Assembly: GCF_963678635.1 (NCBI RefSeq)
Contig: NC_087070.1
Span: forward strand, 30,718,390 to 30,782,389
Length of the DNA stretch: 64,000 nucleotides
Origin: Symsagittifera roscoffensis
Taxonomy: Eukaryota > Xenacoelomorpha > Acoela > Convolutidae
Reading direction: 5' to 3'
In this document: one piece after another, positions 56,396 through 64,000 of the stretch
Numbering within the stretch: the first letter of the stretch is position 1
How the letters are laid out: each line of letters starts with the position of its first letter
Notes under the pieces: generated by a model
Databases searched by the model: none
What the model was told of the DNA's origin: nothing
The model's input: the letters and a program-made list of their open reading frames with translations, nothing else
Program-made: the position numbers and the translations under genes

Positions 56396-57850
56396 TTATG
56401 AAATGACTGTCAATTCGATTTTGGTTAAATGACTCAACTGTAATTAACAGTATAAATACTTGTGGTTAGAATAGCTGACAATTCCATGAAGGGATCAATC
56501 CGGGAATGTTAGTTCTTTTACCTAAAATGTGTGAATGTTAATACCCACTGCTATTATCAATTTCCCTGTTTAGCCAACTAGACTAAATATAGAAATAATA
56601 TTTGTATTTTTTTGCCAAGTTTTTTGTTTCAAACAAAATGGTAACCCACCAATCAAGTCAAGCAAGGAAGAACCCCCAATCAAGTAAAGTAAAACATACC
56701 TGACAAAAATGATAAAGGGTAGTTGAGAATTTTGTTCATTTCTCAAATAAATTAGTATTCTATGACAAATTTCACATATAGTTCATCAAAAGATTGATGC
56801 AAGGCCGTTTGGTGCAGTAGGAAATAACTACCCGGCCTTGCTATTCATTAGGAACCTCTGAAACGCAGGCCCCACTGTAATATCGGGTCAAAAACTGTTA
56901 TGTCGGGAGATGTTTCATTTTTAGTACATATTCTTATAGTTAAAAAAAAAAAAATTACAAAAAAAACTTTTTGTCTCCAAATCCAATGAAACCTGGTCCA
57001 ATCAATTTGTCGTGATTTATTAGACAAGGTTGTAACCCATGTTGAAAAATCGAAAAAAAACATATTTTGAATTTTTAAACCATTTTAACCTGAAAATGAT
57101 TATTATTAAACGTGAAATCTGTTATAGACATGTAATTTTATTATATATAATGCTTTATACTGGCTCATACACTCTCTAAAGTCTACTCCTAAGAGTCCTG
57201 GCTAACCCCACCAGGCTGTAGATATATTAGAGAGAGAGAGAGAGAGAAAAAACAAAAATAGAGAGTGTAAAGAGCCAAAAATAATTATGGTTGATTAACC
57301 GGCAGAATTGCTGGACCCATCCATAAATAGCTTTCTTTTGAAAAAGCTATATCCCAAAAGGGATATTAATGGGGTTTATGGATCGTCAGTTCTCTCTTTC
57401 TCTCTCTTTATCTTTTTCTGTGTTAATATTTATATTTTGAAAACTATTATGAAAAAACATAACAAAAACATTTTTAAGTTTTTTGTTTTAACATCATTAG
57501 ATAAAATCTTAGGAAGAGTATTCAGTTTATCTTTTTTGATTTTTCGAAATGAGCATTAAAGAAAACTGATATAATTAAGTTGGATTTGATGAGAAATTTG
57601 TCAAAGTTTTTACTTTTAGACTTATGCCGACTTTTTAAGTTTATTTTTGATTTTTTTCTTCTATTAATTTTTTCTTTTGTTTTTAATTCCTTTCTATTGA
57701 TTGAAAATCACAAAGCAAACTTTATATTAGAAAAAATCATAAACAAAACGTAAACAAAGATTCAGCTACAATAATAAAAAAACTTATCAAACTAAATAAT
57801 AAACCCCCAAATTGGTGCACTCTCGGTGGAAACAAAGTTTTTTTGAGTTT
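56396..57850. other. Polinton non-coding segment with nested inverted repeats
   Basis: No gene seen. GCAAGGCCG (56799-56807) pairs with 56833-56841. GGCTC-ACACTCTCT near 57163 pairs with AGAGAGTGT-GAGCC near 57262. CCATAAA near 57321 pairs with TTTATGG near 57376. An (AG)n tract at 57230-57247 faces a CT-rich tract at 57390-57412. The hairpins are concentrated at 57160-57415. This is compatible with a regulatory or replication role, which is speculation. Confidence 0.5.
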
Positions 57851-58518
57851 TCAGAGATCTCTAAATTGCATTTTGCGTTTTTTCGGCGCAAAGCAAGCAT
57901 TGATAGGCGGCGTCTCAGCTACTAAGTTTGGTGCAGTGGGACTTTGACTGCCGGAAGAAGAAGTAGAAGAAGTATGCTGCTGCTGTTGTTGAGTGTTGAA
58001 AAAATATCCGGTTTTTTTGGGGTTTTGGGCGTCTGCTGGTCCTCATCTTTTTTCTCTGTTGAATCTGGTGATTCAATCGACTCAATGTTCCAGTAGCTTT
58101 CTCGCTCTGCTAAATCTCTAATGGATGCTTCCTGATTTTCGTAAAAGGGGATCGATTGGCAATCGTAGTTAAACAGTATTTTTCTCGGTGAACGATCAAG
58201 GCAAGTAGGGTCTTGAATATCTGTGCGCTTCAGCGCAGGATACGATTCAGTCACACAACAACTCTCGTAGACCTGTTTTCTGCTGTGTATGAGGATACCA
58301 ATTTGATCTAGCAAATAATTGGTTAACATCATATGGTTTTTAGTGACCCATTCATCGAATTCTCTGCTTCCTGGATCAAGATCGTTGAAAGGACTTGCTT
58401 TTCGATGACGCATTTTCCGTTCCTGTTGAACCACTACGATAGAATCTCTGGTACAAGTTTGGTATAATATAGCTTTTTCAAGAGAATTAATTGAAATGAT
58501 TTGCAGTGGAGTTGCCAT
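57851..58518 (-). pseudogene. Polinton hypothetical protein, about 200 aa, one frameshift
   Basis: Not recognised. The ATG at 58518 opens a hydrophilic protein whose first 160 residues read cleanly. Near 58005, beside the homopolymers AAAAAAA and TTTTTT, the frame used up to PKTPKKPDIF should change to one giving a Gln-rich run (CAG repeat), a Ser/Thr stretch and a basic end PKKRKMQFRDL with stop at 57851. Without the shift the frame ends at 57922 in a Leu run. The PPIN plus basic tail resembles the end of the polB product, where a PPINNPF segment precedes KKRRKLDKID. The basic ends could be nuclear localisation signals. Confidence 0.5.
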
Positions 58519-59208
58519 CGTTGAAAATTTTGTATTGACTGATTTTGAGAGATTGAATAAAAATAGTGAGTATATTTAGTTTGACCTACCACTTTTAGTT
58601 TTTTATTGCTGGTGGTCTAAAATTTAGACAATTACCACAAATCTGGTTTTGTGAAATTTTAATGTTTTCAGGGCTTTTGCAATTAAAGTAGAAATGTGAA
58701 CGCTTTGAAAATCTATACTTCAAAGAAACAGCATGACAACCCTAAGCACAAAATGACAGAAATTTTACACTTCAAAGAGATAACATGCATGCCGCCAGGG
58801 TAAAAACGTTGAGATTTATGAGCTAAAACGGGAATTTGCCAGACAGATGCAAGCTATTGCTATCTCTACTTCAAATAGAGTGCATGACGCCTTTTTTTAT
58901 GTCCCCCGGACGAGGGGCTATAAAGGTCTCCACTTCAAAGTGAGTACATGTATGCCGACATGTAACATTAACTGAGATTTTTGACCCATTCAGGGGCTTT
59001 CCAGACAGAAATGACAGATGCAATAAACACGCTTTTATCTTATACAAATCCAATTGCAAAAACTAATTAAATTCTCCCGCTATAGGCTGAAGGGGCGCCA
59101 TAAAAGTAAATCCATAGATATTTGTTTATCTTCTATCCAATTCATTATTCATTTCACTCTATCATAAAACAATTGAACCAACAAGTCACTACCGTTACCA
59201 CCACCACT
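58519..59208. promoter_or_regulatory. Divergent intergenic region with 160-bp repeat and ACTTCAAA motifs
   Basis: Lies between a leftward and a rightward gene. ACTTCAAA occurs at 58717, 58769, 58868 and 58932, each followed 10-15 bp later by CATG. Two units of about 160 bp alternate two motif types, and the second copy has TATAAAG at 58919-58925. A CATAAAAG near 59100 may serve the rightward gene, and minus-strand AAATATACT near 58575 the leftward gene. Confidence 0.6.
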
Positions 59209-59634
59209 ATGTACTCGTCGCTAGAAAATGATACAGACTTTTACGATGATTTTCAAGATATATCTTCGGGAGAAAAACGCATTGTACGGGTTGGAACGAA
59301 AACTTTTGATAAAACGGGTACATATATCACAGTTAAGTTATATAAAAAGAATGAAGATGGTGTATTTAAATGTAATCAAGCAGTGACCTTAACGACAAGA
59401 GAGTTTGATTGTTTGGCAGATAATTATTCAAAGATTAAAAAATTGGTTAAAAAACAAACTGGTGAAAAGGCTTCATCTTCTTCCTCATCCTCCTCAGCTG
59501 TTAATGATAAACATCATAAAAGACGATACACGTCAAAACGATCAGTCCGTCGCCAAAAAGAATGTGCTGAAAGTGGTGATGAAAACGATGCGGATGATGA
59601 ATACTCGAATAATAAAAAGTGTAGAGTTGCCTGA
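59209..59634 (+). CDS. Polinton hypothetical protein, 141 aa, possible PC4-like ssDNA-binding fold
   Basis: The ATG at 59209 (MYSSLENDTDFYDDF) is preferred; the frame is open upstream to 59122 but without another ATG. An acidic N-terminus is followed by a compact segment of about 55 residues (TYITVKLYKKNEDG..., TLTTREFDCLADN...IKKLV). This pattern of two strands, DG turn, strand with LT and helix is reminiscent of the PC4/p15 fold. A poly-Ser linker and a basic then acidic tail follow. The PC4 similarity is by eye only. The next + gene starts 58 bp downstream. Confidence 0.55.
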   Translation: MYSSLENDTDFYDDFQDISSGEKRIVRVGTKTFDKTGTYITVKLYKKNEDGVFKCNQAVTLTTREFDCLADNYSKIKKLVKKQTGEKASSSSSSSSAVNDKHHKRRYTSKRSVRRQKECAESGDENDADDEYSNNKKCRVA

Positions 59635-59692
59635 AACAGAAAAAAAACGTTTGAATAATTTGATTTAACCAGCAGAATGGTTGAAGCAATGT

Positions 59693-60295
59693 ATGAGCAG
59701 TCGCCTGACTTTTTTTAAAAAATTTCGAACGAATTTTAAATTGTATATTCTGAACAACGAACCCGACGCCTCACAACTCCCTCTAAACGCAAACTTTGCA
59801 TTTGTAACCCACTCATTTCAGAACGAGTCTTGCGCCCAATTGCTCGACAATGACCATCCCCACATCCATGTTCTCATCGAAGTAACCAAGGATTGTGTCA
59901 ACGTAGTGAACAAGATGACCTCAACCACTTTCGTTGTACCTTGTCTACTCTCATCTTTCAAGCATCTAATATTGGGTTGCAGTAAACTTCACCTATCAGG
60001 ACCCCTGATGGAAAAATTAAAAATTGCTGTCAACTACAACAATTCTATTAACAACTCAACTGACATTGGTGGTGCTTCTCTACGAAGAAGATTGCCACAA
60101 GTTTGCTTTGCTTCACAAACTCGATCCATTCAAACTCAAACTGATTTAATCACTAATGTAACAATTGAACGCTTCACTAATATTTTGAATGGTGATAATG
60201 CCGCCGAGTTTTCTAAAATTATTGATATCATTTTGAGTGGGTATGGTCGTTTAGAGATTGATTCAAATACTTTGTTTGTTAAATTTATAATGTAA
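59693..60295 (+). CDS. Polinton hypothetical protein, 200 aa
   Basis: ATG at 59693, stop at 60293-60295. Not recognised. It is moderately hydrophobic with several Cys, no transmembrane helix or signal peptide, and an Arg-rich patch (GGASLRRRLPQ) near residue 130. It lies directly after the 141-aa gene in the same direction and probably shares its transcript. AATAAA at 60384-60389 is a suitable polyadenylation signal. Confidence 0.55.
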   Translation: MSSRLTFFKKFRTNFKLYILNNEPDASQLPLNANFAFVTHSFQNESCAQLLDNDHPHIHVLIEVTKDCVNVVNKMTSTTFVVPCLLSSFKHLILGCSKLHLSGPLMEKLKIAVNYNNSINNSTDIGGASLRRRLPQVCFASQTRSIQTQTDLITNVTIERFTNILNGDNAAEFSKIIDIILSGYGRLEIDSNTLFVKFIM

Positions 60296-60383
60296 AAGAA
60301 TTTTAAATTCTGAAAACGGTTTTTAGAGCCTGCGATAACGCCAGAGGCAAGTGTTCTAGCAACCATAAAACATGTTTTTTTTA

Positions 60384-60389
60384 AATAAA
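60384..60389 (+). terminator. AATAAA polyadenylation signal of the rightward Polinton genes
   Basis: Canonical AATAAA 89 bp after the stop of the 200-aa gene, before the converging protease gene. Confidence 0.5.
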
Positions 60390-60426
60390 TTATAAATCAT
60401 TAAAGAAATGCATCAGTATCACAAAG

Positions 60427-60867
60427 TTATATCATCATATGTTTAGCAAAACGCATCATGTCATGGTCGTTAACCTTGAAACCTATAGGAAATTTAGATG
60501 AAATTATAACATGAGCAACATAAATACAATAAAGTCCGCACAAGACCGAGTTTGCTGATTGGATTGGCTTATTCATCAGTATTTGGTTTCCCTCATGGAT
60601 AGAACGTCTCATATTTTTGTATACATGTAGATAGTTGTGTAGGCTTCGTCCAAGAGGATCTGCAAAAAAGATTTGACCACCAGCTTGAGCAAACAGTAAC
60701 CTATGAGTTCCTGGCTGGTCTGAGTTTGATGCGTTTACTATCATGAAAGTATTGTCACGTTTCAATATTGTATTAAATGCTAAGTTAGCGGAAAAAATGC
60801 CGCAAAATCGATGTTTAAAATGCTTGTATCGGTGAATAAGCTCAGTAATCTGTAAATTGTCAATTTT
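60427..60867 (-). pseudogene. Polinton adenain-type cysteine protease
   Basis: The last 112 codons include PGTH (catalytic His), FADPLG (the acidic residue), an IQSANS segment (Gln) and CGLYCIY (catalytic Cys), in the order and spacing of adenovirus protease/Ulp1-fold enzymes that mature capsid proteins. Reading upstream in the same frame gives FCGIFSANL, the family's N-terminal block, back to a TGA at about 60873. No ATG precedes that block, so the start is lost or unusual. The Trp that normally follows the catalytic His is Arg. It directly follows the capsid gene. Confidence 0.75.
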
Positions 60868-60877
60868 TTTTAACGAG

Positions 60878-62179
60878 TCAACTCATTAGAGTGTTTTTAG
60901 CCATTTTTCTATTGGAACGCACGTAAACTGTTGATGCACGCTCTCCCATGAAAAGTAACTCTACATTTTCCCCCAGCGGTGCATCAAACTTCAGTTCTAC
61001 TGAAATGGTGAAATTGGTCAATTCAGGATGAATGAAGTCATGTGAAGACTCCTGAGTAGATGTGAGATCAAATGCCATAATATAATGATTGTAATAATTA
61101 GCCAAACTGATTCCATGACTATTGTTGAAAACAAAGTCTAGAGCTTCCAATGTGTTATAGTATATTCTTCTGTTATCAGTCGTTGACACAGGAGTTCCTG
61201 CAATGGGTAGACCGTTTCGGTAAACAATGATTTCATTCAGCTGAAATTTTTGATAATGAAACGGGTTTGTTCGGTTAGCTCCCAGGTATGCTGTATTCGA
61301 GCTCATTGCTAAAATCATTCGACGAACTGGCTCTTTGGCAAAAACGTCTTCTTTTCGCCAGCTTTGCACAACAGTTGTGGCCAAAAAAGCTCTCGGTAAA
61401 ACTTCAATATAATTGTTTATTGCGGGTGTTTTCAACAGAGTTTTTTCTATCGACGATAGCACAAAATCGGTTACTGTCATTTTGCGCACATATAGGTTAG
61501 CCTCAGTGATTTCAACACGGTAATGTTTATCTCTATGCTCAGACATGATAGCAAAGTCATAAGGAGATCGTCTCAGAGAAAGTCTTATTGTAACACCGCT
61601 GATAAGATGTTTGTCAAATGATAAAAAATCACAAGCAACTTTACCAAATAAACGGAATTCGGTTGATGCAGCTACGATTCGTTTACGTTCAGCGACATCT
61701 TCAGCTCGATCATTAGCACCATCAATACCTGATGGATTATCTTCATAATAATAACCTTGACAAGCAAGCCATGTTTTCTTTGCATCCTTACCATGTGAAA
61801 TTTTGGTCTCAATGAAACTCTTATGGGCAAAATTGGCATTGGTTGTTGAAATTTTTTCTCCATTCAAGGACATTGAACATTCGGCAGATAAAGATGAAAG
61901 TGGATTGTTAACCAAATATGGGGTGTCTCGTTGTGCTGCCTCTGTAGCATGAGTTCGCAGTACATTACCATTATTTTGAACAACGCGTGCTACAATCTCC
62001 AAGCGAGTTCGTTGAAGATCGATAAAGTTGTTTCTATCTCCTGAAACTTCAAATTCGAGCATAGGACCATCAGGTGAATAAGATGGACCAATTTTTTGAG
62101 TGAACGCATATTCAAATGTAACGAGTAGAGGAGGTTTTTCAAATAAATCTAATGAGCTGTGAGTTGCTTCAGTTGGCAA
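60878..62179 (-). CDS. Polinton major capsid protein (double jelly-roll)
   Basis: A 433-codon unbroken frame of typical family length, annotated in many animal genomes as F54H12.2-like. Recognisable blocks: SLDLFEKPP near the start, DLQRTRLEI in the first jelly roll, a mid-region FRLFGKVACDFLSFDKHLISGV, then ITEANLYVRK and a C-terminal HPELTNFTISVELKFDAPL. It forms the trimeric capsomers of the predicted virion. No ATG lies at the expected start; the frame opens after a TGA upstream and overlaps the small basic gene. It is the best preserved gene of the element. Confidence 0.88.
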   Translation of the reverse strand: MPTEATHSSLDLFEKPPLLVTFEYAFTQKIGPSYSPDGPMLEFEVSGDRNNFIDLQRTRLEIVARVVQNNGNVLRTHATEAAQRDTPYLVNNPLSSLSAECSMSLNGEKISTTNANFAHKSFIETKISHGKDAKKTWLACQGYYYEDNPSGIDGANDRAEDVAERKRIVAASTEFRLFGKVACDFLSFDKHLISGVTIRLSLRRSPYDFAIMSEHRDKHYRVEITEANLYVRKMTVTDFVLSSIEKTLLKTPAINNYIEVLPRAFLATTVVQSWRKEDVFAKEPVRRMILAMSSNTAYLGANRTNPFHYQKFQLNEIIVYRNGLPIAGTPVSTTDNRRIYYNTLEALDFVFNNSHGISLANYYNHYIMAFDLTSTQESSHDFIHPELTNFTISVELKFDAPLGENVELLFMGERASTVYVRSNRKMAKNTLMS

Positions 62180-62183
62180 TAAA

Positions 62184-62570
62184 TTAGAAATCGTTTCGTA
62201 CTTTGGTGAAAAAGTTGGAGCGACTTCTCAGTGGGGTTCGTTTCTTTGGAATTAGAGCTTTTGTTTTTCTTTTTCTTGTTGTTGTTGCTGTTTTCCGTTT
62301 TCTGCTCATATGGGACTTACTGCGTCCAGCTCCAACTTGTTTTTTGATTGTGTTTTTTACTGTGTTTTTCAAGGCTTGTTTGGGCGTTTTCTTCCTGGTT
62401 GCTATGTCTATTAATTCGGGTGCTGCTTGAACAAGTAATTCTTTTCCAATACGTTTTGCTGCTGGTACTATAAATTTCCGAGCTAACGGAAGTGCTACTC
62501 GTCCAATACCCATAGCCAGTGCACCGAAGCCACTACCCCGCTGTCTGTAATGTCCTGAGAAGTGAGGCAT
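62184..62570 (-). CDS. Polinton small basic virion protein (PX-like)
   Basis: The ATG at 62570 gives MPHFSGHYRQRGSGFGALA, a Gly/Ala-rich hydrophobic segment (about residues 15-45: ALPLARKFIVPAAKRIGKEL) and a strongly basic C-terminal half (RKRKTATTTRKRKT, PKKRTPLRSR). This architecture is that of the small protein encoded beside Polinton/adintovirus capsid genes and compared with adenovirus core or membrane-active proteins. 128 aa, intact, overlapping or abutting its neighbours on both sides. Confidence 0.7.
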   Translation of the reverse strand: MPHFSGHYRQRGSGFGALAMGIGRVALPLARKFIVPAAKRIGKELLVQAAPELIDIATRKKTPKQALKNTVKNTIKKQVGAGRSKSHMSRKRKTATTTRKRKTKALIPKKRTPLRSRSNFFTKVRNDF

Positions 62571-62580
62571 GGTCGCTTGA

Positions 62581-63438
62581 TTATGATAGTATGCCTTCTT
62601 TTCCTTCTTCTCCCGCAAATGGTACAAGTCTACCGGTTTCTGTTCGTAGGTTTACTGCAATGCTCTGGATGTTATTCACGAGTAGTTTTTTATAATCTAA
62701 GTTGCTAAAAACTTTGCGATGATTTGGTTCAATGCTGCAAACGTAACCGTTTTTCACTCGTCGATTAGTATCAATGACTCCGAGCAACGGTGCTTTGGTG
62801 TCACCCACAATCTGATAATGGATTATATCCAAGTAGATAAACATCATTTGGGTTCCAGCAGAAATATCGACAGGGTAGTCGGAAATGAAGTTTTGCGATG
62901 TGAGAGTGCTATGGATATGACTGGATTCTTTATAGCCGATATGGTAGCCCGTTCCATATCTTATACCTTTGAAACCCGAAATACTAGGAATTCGTGGGCT
63001 CTCAAAGGTAATGCCTTCCCAATAATGCATCCAAATTGAAAGATGTTTGGTAATGGGGACGATGCTATAAGTGAAATTATCAAGATCAACCTTCCGATTG
63101 ATTTCGTTGAATAGTTTCTCGATTTCGCCATATTCACCCTTTGCTATTTCAATTTTCTCTCCATCATATGGTCTAGATATTTTATCTTTTGTCACCTTAA
63201 GACTTGCTGTAACTTTGTCTTTTTTATAGTACACTCTTTTAGTATCCGTTACATTGTTAAAATGAGTGGGAAACGTTATTTCTGACAATGCAACTCTCCA
63301 TTCGCCTTGCAGATCAATATCTTAACTCAGCCGGTTTTTAAAACTCGCCAGTAAATTGTCAATGAAGATATTCATTGAGGCTGATGACACCAATGTAATA
63401 CTAAAGGAATCTTTGTCACCTCCAAAGTTGCTAGACAT
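62581..63438 (-). pseudogene. Polinton minor capsid protein (penton), one in-frame stop
   Basis: The ATG at 63438 starts MSSNFGGDKDSF. The frame runs through a single TAA at 63322-63324 inside the conserved entry block (RLS-stop-DIDLQGEW) and then stays open to 62581. Later landmarks are MMFIYLDIIHYQIVGDTKAPLL and NIQSIAVNLRTETGRLVPF, typical of the single jelly-roll penton of these elements. It would occupy capsid vertices. Reinitiation after the stop would lose about 38 N-terminal residues. Confidence 0.85.
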
Positions 63439-63441
63439 TGT

Positions 63442-64000
63442 TTAGCTTGACCCTTCCTTTTCCAATACTCTGATTAGTTCGGGCTCATAAAGTTTACCCT
63501 CTATTGGTTCTCTATCAGCGTCGATAAGATTATAAGTTGGTGGGTTCCTTGTTGGTATGTCAAATATTTCAAAAACTTCGTCAGTGAAGGATTGTTTATA
63601 ACCTTTTCGAAAAGGAATGTCAATTTTTGCTATTCTCACAAAATCGCCAACGTAGAGCTTTGGTCGGCGAACTAGTTTCAATGATTGTTCCGCTCTTAAT
63701 GAAACTAGACGTGGAACAACCTTTTTTTGTCACTTTATTGGGGGCTAATTCGATGACGCGGTTTGTTCTCGAATTTATTGTGTTGACAAAGTCTTGAAGC
63801 TTATCGATGTAAGAGTAGGTCCATTTGTCCTCCAAATACTTATAAATCAAACTTTTGAGTGATCGAATGTTCCTCTCGGCGAAAGCGGACTTCTTTTCAC
63901 TCTCTGTTGTGTATGTTTTGATACCCTTTTTCTCACATAAAGTTTTGAATGACCCCTTGAACTCGGTGCCTTTATCTACCCAGACTTTTTTCGGTTTCTC
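63442..64000 (-). pseudogene. Polinton integrase, C-terminal part, one frameshift, runs off window
   Basis: Retroviral-type DDE integrase. Visible are the second Asp (WVDKGTEFKGSF) and the Glu (SAFAERNIRSLK), 35-residue spacing approximately kept, then YIDKLQDFVNTINSR and LAPNKVTKK. At an A7 run near 63727 the frame changes; the C-terminal part continues from LVRRPKLYVGDFVRI to EPELIRVLEKEG, stop at 63442. The family is the one annotated F54H12.3-like. The first catalytic Asp lies beyond 64000. It would insert the element. Confidence 0.85.

Larger units (their letters stand above)
50812..64000 (-). mobile_element. Polinton/Maverick, left terminus to beyond the window
   Basis: A self-synthesising DNA transposon related to adintoviruses. 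Hallmarks present: protein-primed PolB, adenain-type protease, double jelly-roll major capsid, single jelly-roll penton, small basic virion protein and retroviral-type integrase. The left boundary is inferred from the abrupt end of the interrupted element near 50811. The following AGTAGTATTGTAATCC would be the start of the terminal inverted repeat (Polintons typically start AG). The right terminus and packaging ATPase are not in the window. Several genes are broken. Confidence 0.9.

Noticed and set aside
58871-59059. 62-codon minus-strand frame in the divergent region
   Set aside because: It lies entirely in the ACTTCAAA repeat units and has no domain.

Overview
This is AT-rich invertebrate animal DNA. 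The evidence is one intron-containing G-protein-coupled receptor gene whose coding exons are separated by introns of up to 13 kb, and a large load of metazoan transposable elements: two Ty3/Gypsy retrotransposons, a non-LTR retrotransposon, a Polinton/Maverick, hAT-type and Mutator-like MITEs, and a dense Helentron-like short family. I cannot name the species or phylum.

Left part (1-30.7 kb): a rhodopsin-family receptor gene on the + strand. Five exons (4446-4620, 14613-14876, 15706-15933, 29114-29291, 30485-30689) sum to exactly 1050 nt, that is 349 codons plus stop, and carry the class A landmarks in order. Two introns look GT-AG and two can only be joined as GC-AG. Intron 1 holds a 1.4-kb tandem duplication that copies the end of exon 1 with its splice donor, and a Gypsy element (about 8.0-14.45 kb, minus strand). 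Intron 3 holds an hAT MITE with a perfect 8-bp target duplication and a second, decayed Gypsy element (20032-27103) with perfect 5-bp target duplications. Exon 4 is enclosed by oppositely oriented copies of the Helentron-like family.

That family (about 540 bp, at least 17 copies or pieces) has a 12-bp stem-loop at its left end, a GC-rich stem-loop about 15 bp from its right end, and an asymmetric inverted repeat (terminal on the left, 32 bp inside on the right). It forms head-to-tail tandems with no spacer and appears to insert between T residues. These are Helentron/HINE features; no Rep-helicase gene is visible here.

Middle part (30.7-49 kb): mostly non-coding. It holds more copies of the short family, an old 0.9-kb-spaced duplication, and a recent 4.36-kb tandem duplication (40578-44936 and 44937-48590) containing a decayed non-LTR retrotransposon with a 2A-like motif, an endonuclease piece and a reverse transcriptase core. 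An AT-rich field of palindromic repeats follows, then one intact secreted-looking ORF of unknown function (49482-50246).

Right part (about 50.81-64 kb, running off the window): a Polinton inserted into a copy of the short family. From left to right it has a protein-primed family B DNA polymerase (broken, with two likely introns), a hypothetical basic-tailed protein, a divergent regulatory region with ACTTCAAA repeats, two rightward genes of unknown function, then a leftward block of adenain-type protease, major capsid, small basic virion protein, minor capsid (penton) and integrase (partial). The polymerase, penton and integrase have frame breaks, while the major capsid frame is open throughout, so the copy looks moderately old. 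No packaging ATPase is visible; it may lie beyond the window.
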